Shown here piece after piece: positions 19,272-30,056 of a DNA stretch of 64,000 nt. Under the pieces are notes generated by a model. It saw only the letters and a list, made by a program, of their open reading frames with translations. It was not told the origin of the DNA and did not search any database. The stretch's first letter is position 1. Each line of letters starts with the position of its first letter. Origin of the DNA: an uncultured Maribacter sp. (lineage in GTDB: Bacteria; Bacteroidota; Bacteroidia; Flavobacteriales; Flavobacteriaceae); the NCBI RefSeq assembly GCF_947496775.1, contig NZ_CANMDU010000007.1:166945-230944 (forward strand), written 5' to 3'. A program made the position numbers and the translations under genes.

Positions 19272-19457
19272 ATGATAGCTTTACAAACATTTTTAGCCAT
19301 TGGTGCTCCGCAAATAATATTAGTAGTAGTAGTAGTTCTTCTATTATTTGGAGGTAAAAAAATTCCTGAATTAATGAGAGGATTAGGTAGCGGAATTAAA
19401 GAATTTAAAGATGCATCTAAAGAAGACGAAAAATTAGAGGAAAACAAAAACGATTAA
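19272..19457 (+). CDS. tatA: Sec-independent protein translocase subunit TatA/E
   Basis: 61 residues. A single membrane span at about 13-26 is followed by the [14 protein letters not shown] hinge and amphipathic helix, then an acidic tail, which is the TatA architecture. TatA forms the pore-like part of the Tat system, exporting folded proteins across the inner membrane. TatC is not in the window. The ATG at 19272 is preferred over 19248 because the usual N-terminus begins just before the membrane span and because of the promoter box. The gene is divergent from the M23 gene and ends at a terminator. Confidence 0.9.
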   Translation: MIALQTFLAIGAPQIILVVVVVLLLFGGKKIPELMRGLGSGIKEFKDASKEDEKLEENKND

Positions 19458-19477
19458 AGTACATAAACGTTTTATGT

Positions 19478-19503
19478 AAAAACCAGCTAAGGCTGGTTTT
19501 TTT
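19478..19503 (+). terminator. Rho-independent terminator after tatA
   Basis: A perfect inverted repeat AAAACCAGC / GCTGGTTTT around the loop TAAG is followed by more T. It begins about 20 bases after the tatA stop, so tatA is a single-gene transcript. Confidence 0.85.
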
Positions 19504-19729
19504 ATACCCCATTTTAGCTATTAAAAACCTCTTAAACTCTTACAAACACTATACTTTAACTATTATGGTTTGTAAGAAAAACACATAACTATAGCCTATA
19601 CAACGTATTAAACTACGTTCACAACAAAAAATATTTATTCCCTACCTATAAAGTTAGATTTGATTATAAATTATATATGCCAATAATAATACTAAACCAA
19701 TTATTAGCATTTAGTTTACCAACCAATCT

Positions 19730-22700
19730 ATGTTTTACGATCGTTTATACATACTGCTAATGTCTGTTTTTAATAAGACAAAAGGTATTATTTTTCTATT
19801 ATACTTTCTATTAAACGCCTTAACCATCCAAGGGCAAATTAACAATGCCGATTACACAGTAAGTCTTAGTTCTACCAACATGGGGGCTTGTGCAGGTACT
19901 AACGATGGAACAACTACAGTAACCATTTTTGCCAAAACAGGGCAATTACAAACTTTTAAAATAAATTTTAATTTACCGGATGGTGTTACCTATAAATCTG
20001 GTACTGCAACAATAAATTCCCAAACAGGTTCTGGAGATTTTATAGTATCAGAATTTGATGTAAGTAACCTTAATCAACCCATTTTTCAAATAGAACGACC
20101 TAGTAATGCCGTATGGCAGATGATGGATGAGGTAGAATTTACTTTTGGTAAAACAGCAACATGCGAAGCGGTTCAATTTTCTTATAATGGTGGTCTTTTT
20201 AAAGACGTTCATACTATAAACTATATAAAAGATTCTAATCCAATATCCGATAGCGATACGGATTTAACCGTAAATGCATATACCTTTCTAAAAGCATATT
20301 TAGCTGTTGAAGATATGGATACCGAAAATGCTTTGGTTGGCGATATTACCAATAGAGATATAACTATTACCAATTCAGGAAACGGAAGTATTTCGACATT
20401 TGAACACCAGGTTGAAATTAGTAACGGTTTACAAGCTAATTATCAATTATCCTTTAACGGCACTGTTCTTACTCCTACAATAAGCGGAGATTTCTATACC
20501 TATATAATCGATTTAAACACTGCGCCATTTGCCGGACAAGTAGGTGATGGTGATAATCTATTCGAAAACGAAAATATAGTTCTTGTAGAACAATTAGTAC
20601 TAACAGATTGCGCCGATAACCAAGCTACCAATCACAGTCCTAGGTGGGGGTGTTCTTCTGGTTCTTTTTGTCAAATTGGTGCTCCTATTCCTGGCTTTAT
20701 AGGTGTAGACCAAGAATGGTCCGATATTTCCTTACAAACCATTAGTGACCCGCGACCTAGATGGGATGCCCCTGTAACATATACTTATAGACTAGAAAAT
20801 GATGCCAGCGCAGATAATGCATACAACGTAAACTTCAATATAGGCTTTACTTGGGACAATAGATATTCCTCTATAGGTTTTAACCCTATGTACGGAGATG
20901 ATAATAATACCAATAGACAGCTTTCTAATTTTAGATTTACTGGCGGTGCAAATTTTTCTCCTCAAAGATGGCCAACTACAACAAGTAGTGGAACAGGCCT
21001 AGGTTCTTATCTTATAGGAACAGATTTTTTTACCTCTGATCCTGATGGTCCAGGTGGTTTAGAAGATTTAGATGGAGACGGTTTTTATGATGATATGCTA
21101 CCAGGCGCCTCTACAGAAATAAATGTAGATTTAACTATGCTACCCAGTACACCAAGTTGCGATGCTTATAATGCAGAATACTCCCATAGTCAAAGTTTAA
21201 ATATAGATACTTGGACAGTAAATAGATGTAATAATAGCAATAAAACATTAAGAGAAGAATTAGAAAGACATTATGTAAGAAGGGATGGGTTGTTTAACTG
21301 GGATTTTCCGGAAGATTATGATTTAGACGCCGTAGATGGTTCGGTATTTCATTTAACTTTTACAGGAAGTTTTGTAGCCTCTAATCAATCTCCTACTTGT
21401 AATGGTATAGAAATGTTTTCTAACGACCCCTCTACTATATATAGAGCGATTTTAGATATACCAAATGGTATAACATTGGATTCTAGTGCCGATTCTCGAT
21501 ATATTCAAGTTGGAAATCAAATTATATTTACAGAGACACAATTACAAGATTTTGAATACAATTCCTTTTCGTTACGCATTCCTATAGATTTTGCATTGAA
21601 CATAGATTGTAGCACTTATTCCGGTCCTGAAGATTTGGACTTAACCTATACTACATCTTATGAAAGCTCTTGTTATAATACGAACTTGCATTGCGGTACT
21701 TTTAACGTAACTACACATTGTCCTAATGGTTGTACTGGTCCAATGACTACAGATTTCGAAGCAAGTAGAACTACCACTGGATGGACCGATGAAACTATGA
21801 GTACCAAAGTAGTTTTAGATCCTAATGTTCATGCTACTAAGTATTACATGCCAAAAGACAATATGGTAATTAATACCAGTGCAATAATGCAAAGTAGTAC
21901 ACAAGACAACTTACATTTTGAAATGCGATATGTTACGGATAGCGGTTTAAGTATGGCCGATATTATTCAATTCGCAAATGGCTCTATTACAATTAATGAC
22001 ATATCTACTGGAACGCCGCAAACTTTCCCTATTACCAACATTCCAGTAATAAATACTCAGGGGACAAATGATAATTTCTTTACCTTAGATTTAAGTTCTT
22101 ATCAAAATTTAATATCTCCAACGTACCAATATGGCGAAGGTTTAGAGGCAGACGAAATTTCTTTGGAACTACATTTTCAATTTAAAGAAGATTTTCCTGA
22201 TGAAGCTGTTTTATATGAATTTCATTCTTTCCAAGGACGCTTTTACAGCCTTGATAATTCTAGTAATGAAATTGGTTGTGGTATTTTTAACGAAAGAGCA
22301 TTTTTCTTTCAAAACGAAATACACCTAACCGCAGACATCAGTAATTCTGTAAATGGTTGTGATGATAAATGGCTTTATGTGGGCCTTGCACAAGCTTCAG
22401 GTATTGGTGATAAATTTCCAGATGAGTTTAGACCCCCACTTTTATGGGATTCTACTACTATTCAAATTCCAGATGGAATGCAATTTAATAATCTGGTAAG
22501 CAGTTACGGGTATCCAGAATTAATGCCAGAGAACCAATCCCCAGCCTCATGGAATAATGGTTTAAATTATTCTGTTTCTGGAAACATAGTTACCATAACA
22601 CCTGGACCTCGTTTTATTCATCATGATCAAGGTGGTAATAGATATCCTAGTGTACAAATAAGTTTAACTGCAACTAGTACCACGCCAAGTTTAAGCTCTC

Positions 22701-25700
22701 ATAACATTTCGGTTACTTATGATGAATATGCTTATGCAGATGCTCCTGTAAGGAAAACAGAAAACGATACTAAAGATTTTGCATATACAATACCATTATA
22801 TTATATATACTCTACTAATCCTGTTGAAGTTGGAAACTCCGAAATTGAGGGCTTTGTTATAGATATATGCAAACAAGATGCAGCAGAAATAGACAATAAT
22901 TGGTTACGCGTAGATACTGGGGCAGATTATACAATTACTAATGCGTATTTAGTAAATGGAGGAACAGAAACTCCTTTAACTTTTAGCTCTGAAAATAATG
23001 TAACTTATATTCCATTCGGAACTATGGAATCTGGAAGTTGGGTCTGTAGAAAAATTCGATTTGAAGGAACTTATTCTTCTGCTTCACCAATAGATTTAAG
23101 AATATCCAACAATTATGATTGTGTTGCTTATCCAACAAATTATAGTACTATACCTTTCTTTCATGAACAAATCTTTACCCTAGAACCAACTCCCGCAGCT
23201 ATACAATTACAAATATTAAATCAACCAAGTACAACCGTAGATACTTGTGCCGATTTTAACATAACTCTAGAAGCAAGAAATGCTGGTGAGGCCGATTTAA
23301 TTTCTCCAATAATAGATTTTGATGTTCCTGGTGATATTTCTGCACTCTTAATTAATGGACTTACCGTGGAATATCCAAGAAATTCTGGAAATATAGAAAC
23401 CATTACTCCTACCATTTCTGGAAATAATGTGTCCATCAATTTATTAGACCATTCTCTTATTGCTGTTAATAACGGATTAATAGGTTCCCTTAATTCTACT
23501 ACAATTAATGAGCAAATTGCAATAGTTAACCTTACTCTAAACGCACAATGTAATTACATATCTAATACTGGAACTACCTATATGATAACAGGAAACAATC
23601 CTTACGGCACTCCTGCAACAGGTAGCGGTAGTAGAATAGCTGCTAACCCAATAATAATTACTGGAGCAGAACCTCCATATAGCACTACTAGCAATTTATC
23701 TATAACAAATACGGCAAGATTAGAAGGTTGTACTCCAGAAACTGTAACTGTAAATACAACCATTATTGATGGTACTACGGGCAACGATGATTTTGTTAGA
23801 GTTATACTGCCTGACGGTGTAAATTATGTAGCATCATCATTTGCGTCTACAGGTGCCTTAGAGCTTACTTATATAACCACAAACACCGTAGGTAATCATC
23901 AAGAAATAGAATTACAATTACCTGTAGGAGCAACTAGCATGGACATGTTATCTTATAATTTTGATATATCTAATCAATCTGCAAGTTGCACAACTACAGC
24001 GAATTTAGATGTAACAACATATGTTACTACAAGTGCATTAAGTTGTTTAGGTGTTGCTTGCGGTACCACAGAAATTTTAACAGGTACAGCAACTATTCCT
24101 TTAGAAACCTTTAAATCTCAAATAGCACTTTCTGCTATTAGTCCCCAAGGTTCTTACACTAGTAGTGGAACAGATTATACCTATACTATAGATTTTAATA
24201 TAGATAATATTGGCACGTACACTATAGATACAGGAGCAACTTATTCCGTTTATTGCACAGATGCATTAGACAATAAATCTGGTTCAGCCATTTATACTGG
24301 AGCATTGGATACTGAGCTACTTGCTGGTAATACTATTAACGAAACCGCCTCTTTTACAACCACAACTTTTTGTGGTGCAAATGCCAATTTATTCATAGAG
24401 TTAGAACCCGCATTAGACAATTGTTTTTGTAATACCCTTACTTTTACAATTGCTACGAGCCCCAATACTAATTCGGCAGATCTATCCTTAGATAAATCCG
24501 TTTCTAATACCAGTCCAAACGTAGGAGAAACCATAACCTTTACTATTGACCTTATCAATAACGGCCCTAACGAAGCAACCAATGTACGTATAGAAGACAT
24601 TGTTCCGGCAGGGTATACAATAAATGTAGCTACTATATCCAATGGCGGAACTGTAACAGGAAATACAATTAATTGGGATGTAACCACTGCTATAGTAGGT
24701 ACCACTTCTTTAACTTATGATGTTTCTATTAATACACCAACCGGTGCTGTTGAAGAATACAAGAATATTGCACAAGTAACTGCCAGTGATCAAACCGATC
24801 CAGACTCCACACCGAATAATGATGATGGTGATCAATCTGAAGATGATGAAGATGCTGTAGATACACTAATGGTACCTACGGTAGACTTAAGTTTAGATAA
24901 ACAACTATCTGCGACGTCAAATAGTAATCCAAATGTTGGAGAGCAAGTAACTTTCGAAATAACTCTAAACAATTCTGGCAGCAATAATGCAACAGGAATA
25001 GTAATAGAAGATTATATACCCATTGGTTTTAATCTAGATGTAAATTCTATATCTAATGGAGGTACATACGCCAATAACACTATTACTTGGGTTATAAATA
25101 CATTAAATCCAGGTAGCTTAGTTCTAACCTACGATGTAACGATAAATGATCCATCTGGGTCAATAGATGAGTATAAAAACATTGTTCAAATAACAAGAAC
25201 AAATGAATTAGATATAGATTCTACTCCAGATAATTATGATTCTAACTTACCAAATGAAGATGATGAAAGTGAATATGAAATAGGAATACCATTTACAGAT
25301 ATTGCAATTAATAAAATTGCATCCCAAATGACTGCTTCTATTGGAGAAGAAATAACATTCACTATTACAGCTACCAACTTAGGCGCTATAGAAGCGACTA
25401 ACATAAGTATTGAAGAAAATATACCTAACGGTTTTGAATTTGTTTCTCAAACAACGAGTCATGGTAGCTACGACTATATTGTCGGAGACTGGAACATCCC
25501 TTCGTTAAGTAATACGGAAATAGCAGAATTAAATATTACGGTTAAAGTTATTGAAGGTACTGATTATACCAATATAGTTCGTTTGTCTTTTGTAGATCAA
25601 ATTGACCTTAATACGGATAATGATGAATCTCAGGTTACGATTACAATCGAAGAGGATTGTTTAATTATTTACAATGAATTTTCTCCAAATAACGATACTA

Positions 25701-25945
25701 GTAATGAATACTTTTATATTAATTGTATAGAAAATTATCCTAACAACTTTTTGCAAATATTTAATCGTTGGGGAACCTTGGTGTTCGAAACCAATGGTTA
25801 TGCAAATACTTGGGACGGAACTTCACAAGGAAGAGCAACTGTAAATGGCAAAGAAAAACTACCGATTGGTACATATTATTACATTTTACTTTTAAATGAA
25901 GGAGATAAAGAGGCGAAAACGGGATGGTTATATATTACCAGATAA
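19730..25945 (+). CDS. T9SS type-B sorted giant secreted protein with DUF11-like repeats
   Basis: 2071 residues. An N-terminal signal sequence ends near IQGQ; the true start may be the in-frame ATG at 19760 (MSVFNK). The body is Thr/Asn/Ser-rich beta-sheet-like sequence. A DPDGP...DLDGDGFYDD stretch (near residues 436-450) looks calcium binding. Three DUF11-like domains occur near 1580-1700, 1715-1840 and 1855-1970, marked by NVGETITFTI, NVGEQVTFEI and SIGEEITFTI. The last about 90 residues form a gliding-motility-type C-terminal domain (SPNNDTSNEYF...IFNRWG...TWDGTSQG...GTYYYILLL), the T9SS type-B signal. It should be secreted and held at the surface, probably as an adhesin. PorP and OmpA partners follow. 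Confidence 0.9.
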   Translation: MFYDRLYILLMSVFNKTKGIIFLLYFLLNALTIQGQINNADYTVSLSSTNMGACAGTNDGTTTVTIFAKTGQLQTFKINFNLPDGVTYKSGTATINSQTGSGDFIVSEFDVSNLNQPIFQIERPSNAVWQMMDEVEFTFGKTATCEAVQFSYNGGLFKDVHTINYIKDSNPISDSDTDLTVNAYTFLKAYLAVEDMDTENALVGDITNRDITITNSGNGSISTFEHQVEISNGLQANYQLSFNGTVLTPTISGDFYTYIIDLNTAPFAGQVGDGDNLFENENIVLVEQLVLTDCADNQATNHSPRWGCSSGSFCQIGAPIPGFIGVDQEWSDISLQTISDPRPRWDAPVTYTYRLENDASADNAYNVNFNIGFTWDNRYSSIGFNPMYGDDNNTNRQLSNFRFTGGANFSPQRWPTTTSSGTGLGSYLIGTDFFTSDPDGPGGLEDLDGDGFYDDMLPGASTEINVDLTMLPSTPSCDAYNAEYSHSQSLNIDTWTVNRCNNSNKTLREELERHYVRRDGLFNWDFPEDYDLDAVDGSVFHLTFTGSFVASNQSPTCNGIEMFSNDPSTIYRAILDIPNGITLDSSADSRYIQVGNQIIFTETQLQDFEYNSFSLRIPIDFALNIDCSTYSGPEDLDLTYTTSYESSCYNTNLHCGTFNVTTHCPNGCTGPMTTDFEASRTTTGWTDETMSTKVVLDPNVHATKYYMPKDNMVINTSAIMQSSTQDNLHFEMRYVTDSGLSMADIIQFANGSITINDISTGTPQTFPITNIPVINTQGTNDNFFTLDLSSYQNLISPTYQYGEGLEADEISLELHFQFKEDFPDEAVLYEFHSFQGRFYSLDNSSNEIGCGIFNERAFFFQNEIHLTADISNSVNGCDDKWLYVGLAQASGIGDKFPDEFRPPLLWDSTTIQIPDGMQFNNLVSSYGYPELMPENQSPASWNNGLNYSVSGNIVTITPGPRFIHHDQGGNRYPSVQISLTATSTTPSLSSHNISVTYDEYAYADAPVRKTENDTKDFAYTIPLYYIYSTNPVEVGNSEIEGFVIDICKQDAAEIDNNWLRVDTGADYTITNAYLVNGGTETPLTFSSENNVTYIPFGTMESGSWVCRKIRFEGTYSSASPIDLRISNNYDCVAYPTNYSTIPFFHEQIFTLEPTPAAIQLQILNQPSTTVDTCADFNITLEARNAGEADLISPIIDFDVPGDISALLINGLTVEYPRNSGNIETITPTISGNNVSINLLDHSLIAVNNGLIGSLNSTTINEQIAIVNLTLNAQCNYISNTGTTYMITGNNPYGTPATGSGSRIAANPIIITGAEPPYSTTSNLSITNTARLEGCTPETVTVNTTIIDGTTGNDDFVRVILPDGVNYVASSFASTGALELTYITTNTVGNHQEIELQLPVGATSMDMLSYNFDISNQSASCTTTANLDVTTYVTTSALSCLGVACGTTEILTGTATIPLETFKSQIALSAISPQGSYTSSGTDYTYTIDFNIDNIGTYTIDTGATYSVYCTDALDNKSGSAIYTGALDTELLAGNTINETASFTTTTFCGANANLFIELEPALDNCFCNTLTFTIATSPNTNSADLSLDKSVSNTSPNVGETITFTIDLINNGPNEATNVRIEDIVPAGYTINVATISNGGTVTGNTINWDVTTAIVGTTSLTYDVSINTPTGAVEEYKNIAQVTASDQTDPDSTPNNDDGDQSEDDEDAVDTLMVPTVDLSLDKQLSATSNSNPNVGEQVTFEITLNNSGSNNATGIVIEDYIPIGFNLDVNSISNGGTYANNTITWVINTLNPGSLVLTYDVTINDPSGSIDEYKNIVQITRTNELDIDSTPDNYDSNLPNEDDESEYEIGIPFTDIAINKIASQMTASIGEEITFTITATNLGAIEATNISIEENIPNGFEFVSQTTSHGSYDYIVGDWNIPSLSNTEIAELNITVKVIEGTDYTNIVRLSFVDQIDLNTDNDESQVTITIEEDCLIIYNEFSPNNDTSNEYFYINCIENYPNNFLQIFNRWGTLVFETNGYANTWDGTSQGRATVNGKEKLPIGTYYYILLLNEGDKEAKTGWLYITR

Positions 25946-25955
25946 GACAGAAAAA

Positions 25956-26891
25956 ATGAAAATTGCGAAACAACATATAGTTAAAAAAGTAGGGTGTATA
26001 GGATTCCTATTTTGGGGATTAGGACTAACATTTGGTCAACAAGAGCCTCAATACACCCAATACAACTATAATACCATGACAATAAACCCTGCTTATACAG
26101 GTTCTAGAGGCCATTTTGCCGCTATATCTTTATATAGATCGCAGTGGGTTGGATTAGAAGGTTCTCCCAAAACAATTTCCTTAGGTATAGATTCGCCATT
26201 CGATAAATTTGATGGCGTAGGTCTTTCCATAGTACAAGACCAATTAGGGCCTTCTTCAGAAACCTTCATAGATTTTAATTACGCACACAATATTATATTA
26301 AATAGAAAAGGTCACAAGCTTGCTCTTGGCGTAAAAGCTGGTGGTAGATTTTTAAGCGTCGATTGGTCTAAAGGGCGACATAGAGACCCAGATGTTTTGT
26401 TTAACGAAAATATTAATAGTGAATTTTTGCCTACCATAGGTGCAGGAATGTTTTATTATACCGATAATGCATATTTAGGTATTTCTACGCCCAATATTCT
26501 ATATAACAAACGCTATGATGTTATTAGTGAGTCTGTTGGTAAAGACCGTATGCACTTATATTTTATCGGGGGCTATGTCTTTAATATGAACCATTCGTTA
26601 AAATTTAAACCATCTACTTTTGTTAAATATGTAGAGGGAGCTCCTTTAATTGCAGATGTATCTCTTAACTTTCTTTTATACGAAAGACTAAATTTAGGCG
26701 TTAACTATAGATGGGATGATTCTGTCGGAGCACTTTTTGGCTTCCAAATTAATCCTCAATTTAATATAGGTTATGCCTATGATTATAATACAAATGAGCT
26801 AAATGCATACAACTCTGGTACACATGAGATTTTTATCAGATATCAACTAATATCAAAACTAACCAAAATTAAATCACCACGCTTTTTCTAA
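25956..26891 (+). CDS. PorP/SprF-family T9SS outer-membrane protein
   Basis: 311 residues. A signal sequence ending TFGQQ is followed by the PorP/SprF opening YNTMTINPAYTGSRG and beta-barrel-like sequence to the C-terminus. In Flavobacterium, SprF is needed for surface display of the type-B protein SprB. This one probably serves the giant protein encoded 10 bases upstream. The ATG at 25956 was chosen because it starts immediately before the signal sequence. An earlier in-frame ATG at 25896 would overlap the upstream gene and lacks signal character. Confidence 0.92.
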   Translation: MKIAKQHIVKKVGCIGFLFWGLGLTFGQQEPQYTQYNYNTMTINPAYTGSRGHFAAISLYRSQWVGLEGSPKTISLGIDSPFDKFDGVGLSIVQDQLGPSSETFIDFNYAHNIILNRKGHKLALGVKAGGRFLSVDWSKGRHRDPDVLFNENINSEFLPTIGAGMFYYTDNAYLGISTPNILYNKRYDVISESVGKDRMHLYFIGGYVFNMNHSLKFKPSTFVKYVEGAPLIADVSLNFLLYERLNLGVNYRWDDSVGALFGFQINPQFNIGYAYDYNTNELNAYNSGTHEIFIRYQLISKLTKIKSPRFF

Positions 26892-26902
26892 TTACCCAAA
26901 TC

Positions 26903-29359
26903 ATGAAAAAACTATTTACTGCTTATATTCTCTTTTTGTCATTGAGCTTAAGCGCACAAGAAACTCAAAATATAAATTTACCTCAACCAGGTACAGGTAT
27001 AAGTATTCCTAATGATCAAGATATTGATTCTGTACATAGTTCTGGTTTTGCAGAAGCTGCAGAAGAGAACAAAATACCACATAGAACGTTTACCAATTTA
27101 TCAAATATATATAATGGTTATTATATTATTGCTGGTGTCTTTAGTGAGGATAGAAATTTAAATAAGCACGTAAAAAAGTACACAAAAAAAGGTTTTAATG
27201 CTGCTGCTATTGTAAATCCAGAAAACGGACTAAATTATTTATCCTTAGACTACCAAAGCGATTGGAGAAATAGTCTTGCCAAAATAATCTCTAAATTTGA
27301 TGGTAAATATAAAGATGAGGTTTGGATTATGAAGGTAGAAAATAGTTTGCCAGCAATGGAAAATCCTACCAAAGAAGAATTACTAACCAACAATTCTACT
27401 AAAGAAATTTCAGAAGAGGATTATACTTCTAAAACGATAGAAGGTACACCAAACAAAAGTAAAATAATTCAAAGAGCAGATTATTACTTTAATAAAATGT
27501 GGTATGCCGAAGCTGCAGATTTATACGAAATAGCACTTAAAAAAAGTGAAAAGAATTACTCTTATGATGTTTTGCAAAAAGCAGGAGATTCACATTATTT
27601 TAATACTGATATGGAAAAAGCATATCATTGGTATAATATACTTTATGAAAAGTATGAAAAGGAAATGTCAGCAGATAATATTTTTAAATATGCACACTCA
27701 TTAAAAGGTACAGGAAAATATGCTAGATCCAAACGATTAATGCGTTTGTATAATAAAAAACTAAAAAGAGAAGACTTAGCTGCATTGAATAATAAAAATG
27801 CTACACCAAATGAAATTGTCTTGGATAATATTTTAGGAACTAGTAAAAACTTTGAAGTTAAAAATTTAGAAATAAATTCAGAGTACTCAGAGTTCTCTCC
27901 AATATTCCATAGTGATAATAAAATAGTTTATGCTTCTGCTAAAGATTCTTCCTTTTTTAGTACAAGAAAATACAAGTGGAACAATCAGCCCTATTTAGAT
28001 CTTTATGTTGCCAAAATCAATGAGGAATCTCAAGAGCTTAAAGACGCTATTAAATTTTCTAAGAAAATTAATACCAAATACCATGAAGCATCGGTAACAT
28101 TTGCTCCGGATAATAAGACCATGTATTTTACGAGAAATAACTATGGTAAAAAACTAAAAAGAGATAAAAAAGGAGTAAACCACCTAAAAATATACCAATC
28201 TAAACGTGTAAACGGAGAGTGGACAGAGGCAACAGAACTTCCTTTTAATAGTGATAATTACTCTACTGGTCACCCGGCATTAAGCCCTGATGGTAAGGAG
28301 TTATATTTTGTATCTGATATGCCTGGAAGTATTGGCCAAACCGATATTTTTATGGTAGAAGTATATGAAGATGGTAGTTTTTCTGAACCAAGAAATTTAG
28401 GTCCAGAAATAAATACAGAAAGACGAGAAATGTTTCCGTTCATTAATAATAAAAAGTTATACTTTTCATCAGACGGGCACACTGGTCTTGGTGGTTTAGA
28501 TGTATATGAAGTAGCTTTTGAAGAAGAAACTGGTTTCCTAGATGTTGTAAACTTAGGGCAACCTATTAATAGTAATAAAGACGACTTCTCATATATTGTA
28601 GATGAAGAAACAAAAAAAGGATACTTTGCCTCTAATAGAGAAGGAGGTAAAGGAGATGATGATATTTATTCCTTTAAAAATTTGGTGCTTGAAGAAATCC
28701 CTGCAAATAAAAATGCAATTGCCGGTGTAGTTACTGAATTAGTAACAGGTGATTTTATGCCTAAAGCTTTGGTTGAATTACTAGATGAAAATAACATTAA
28801 ATTAAAAGAAGTTGTTACCGGAGACGATGGTAGTTTTATTTTTGAAGACTTAGAAGCTACTACTAAATATGTAATAAAAACTACCAAAGGAACATATTTT
28901 GATGAGTTACAAGAAGTAACTACTAAGGAAAATGATACGGTAAGTGTAGATGTCTCTTTACGCAAATTAAAAGAAATGATTGCTGTTGAAGATGGCATTA
29001 AGAAATTAAAAACAGAAATGATTCATTTCGATTTTGATAGATCGTATATACGCCAAGATGCTTCTGAAGAATTAGATAAACTTGTAGAAGTAATGACAGA
29101 ATACCCAAATATGATAATTAAGATAGAATCTCATACCGATTCTAGAGGTAAAAGAGCATATAACAAATACTTATCAGACAAGAGAGCAAAATCTACACGA
29201 GATTATATAATTTCCCAAGGTATTTCTGCGGATAGAATTGAAAGTGCCATTGGTTATGGTGAAGAAAAGTTAATTAATGAGTGTGATGGTTCTGTAGCAT
29301 GTACTGAAAAGAAACACTACTTAAACCGTAGATCAGAATTTATAATCGTAAAAATGTAA
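26903..29359 (+). CDS. SPOR-like/TPR/PD40/OmpA peptidoglycan-binding protein (PorE-like)
   Basis: 818 residues. In order: signal peptide (1-18); a SPOR-like domain at about 66-146 (GYYIIAGVF ... VWIM); a TPR-like region (about 185-270); PD40/WD40-like beta-propeller repeats (about 320-590, for example GHPALSPDGKELYFVSD); a carboxypeptidase-regulatory-like domain (about 600-680); and an OmpA domain (about 700-818, with IHFDFDRSYI, ESHTDSRG and NRRSEF). The TPR-PD40-OmpA part matches PorE, which links the T9SS to peptidoglycan. The N-terminal SPOR-like domain is an addition. It lies 11 bases after the PorP gene. A terminator follows. Confidence 0.88.
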   Translation: MKKLFTAYILFLSLSLSAQETQNINLPQPGTGISIPNDQDIDSVHSSGFAEAAEENKIPHRTFTNLSNIYNGYYIIAGVFSEDRNLNKHVKKYTKKGFNAAAIVNPENGLNYLSLDYQSDWRNSLAKIISKFDGKYKDEVWIMKVENSLPAMENPTKEELLTNNSTKEISEEDYTSKTIEGTPNKSKIIQRADYYFNKMWYAEAADLYEIALKKSEKNYSYDVLQKAGDSHYFNTDMEKAYHWYNILYEKYEKEMSADNIFKYAHSLKGTGKYARSKRLMRLYNKKLKREDLAALNNKNATPNEIVLDNILGTSKNFEVKNLEINSEYSEFSPIFHSDNKIVYASAKDSSFFSTRKYKWNNQPYLDLYVAKINEESQELKDAIKFSKKINTKYHEASVTFAPDNKTMYFTRNNYGKKLKRDKKGVNHLKIYQSKRVNGEWTEATELPFNSDNYSTGHPALSPDGKELYFVSDMPGSIGQTDIFMVEVYEDGSFSEPRNLGPEINTERREMFPFINNKKLYFSSDGHTGLGGLDVYEVAFEEETGFLDVVNLGQPINSNKDDFSYIVDEETKKGYFASNREGGKGDDDIYSFKNLVLEEIPANKNAIAGVVTELVTGDFMPKALVELLDENNIKLKEVVTGDDGSFIFEDLEATTKYVIKTTKGTYFDELQEVTTKENDTVSVDVSLRKLKEMIAVEDGIKKLKTEMIHFDFDRSYIRQDASEELDKLVEVMTEYPNMIIKIESHTDSRGKRAYNKYLSDKRAKSTRDYIISQGISADRIESAIGYGEEKLINECDGSVACTEKKHYLNRRSEFIIVKM

Positions 29360-29378
29360 AAACAAAAAAATGTGTAAT

Positions 29379-29411
29379 AAAATCCACTAATACATTGTGT
29401 TAGTGGATTTT
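29379..29411 (+). terminator. Terminator after the OmpA-family gene
   Basis: A 12-bp perfect stem (AAAATCCACTAA / TTAGTGGATTTT) with a loop of about 9 bases starts 20 bases after the stop codon. It ends the first T9SS operon. Confidence 0.85.
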
Positions 29412-29573
29412 CTGTTTTAGGGCTCTAAATCTAAAGTAGTAAACAAATAACATTTAAAACTTCACAACAAAACCAGATACATTCACAACATTACAGGGTT
29501 CAAAATATACATTAAACGCTGATTTGTAGTTATATATAAAGAAAAACCTATTTAACCCCAAATCCAAAAAATC

Positions 29574-29744
29574 ATGAAAAACGCCCTACTTATCAAAGAA
29601 ATTTACATGGAAGCATTTAAAAATATCGGACACGCATTTGTAAAGTCCTATTTTAAATTATTCTCATGGTTCTGCTTTGCCAGCTTTGCAATAGTCCTTT
29701 ATGCATTTATTTTTAGGCTATCTACTGGTTTTGCATTTGATTAA
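29574..29744 (+). CDS. Small single-span membrane protein (DUF6747-like), copy 1
   Basis: 56 residues. An amphipathic N-terminal part (KEIYMEAFKNIG) leads to one hydrophobic segment at about 31-47, and the protein ends STGFAFD. I recall a flavobacterial family annotated DUF6747 with this pattern, without a search. The function is unknown. A second copy lies at 30057, with 36 of 56 residues identical. It has its own terminator and lies 162 bases after the preceding terminator, so it is probably transcribed alone. Confidence 0.8.
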   Translation: MKNALLIKEIYMEAFKNIGHAFVKSYFKLFSWFCFASFAIVLYAFIFRLSTGFAFD

Positions 29745-29766
29745 TAATACCCAACCAACCAAATAA

Positions 29767-29796
29767 GAAAAAGCGCCTTTAAAAGGGCGCTTTTTC
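29767..29796 (+). terminator. Terminator after small membrane protein copy 1
   Basis: The stem GAAAAAGCGCC / GGCGCTTTTTC is perfect over 11 bp with a loop of 8 bases. It lies 22 bases after the stop. Confidence 0.85.
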
Positions 29797-30056
29797 TATT
29801 TATAGTACTTTGCCTCCAAAAAAAACCTTATGTTACAAAAGGTATATCTTACTTATCTGTGAGAAAAGCCAATATATAGCTATTATTTGTAGGGTAAACC
29901 CACGATTGTAAATTACAAGTTATCTGATTTTTTTACCGTTCAACTCAGTGAAATAAAAATCTTGTTTTCCATCCCTATTTTTTCCCCTTTCACCTAAACA
30001 ATTCAACGCAATTATCTAAATATCAGAAATTTGCATTGAGCCTAAATTAATTATGT

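Noticed and set aside
24292..24705. Open frame of 137 codons antisense to the giant T9SS protein
   Set aside because: It lies opposite the first DUF11-like repeat, where codon bias leaves few antisense stops. Its sequence is a Val/Leu-rich mirror with no domain.
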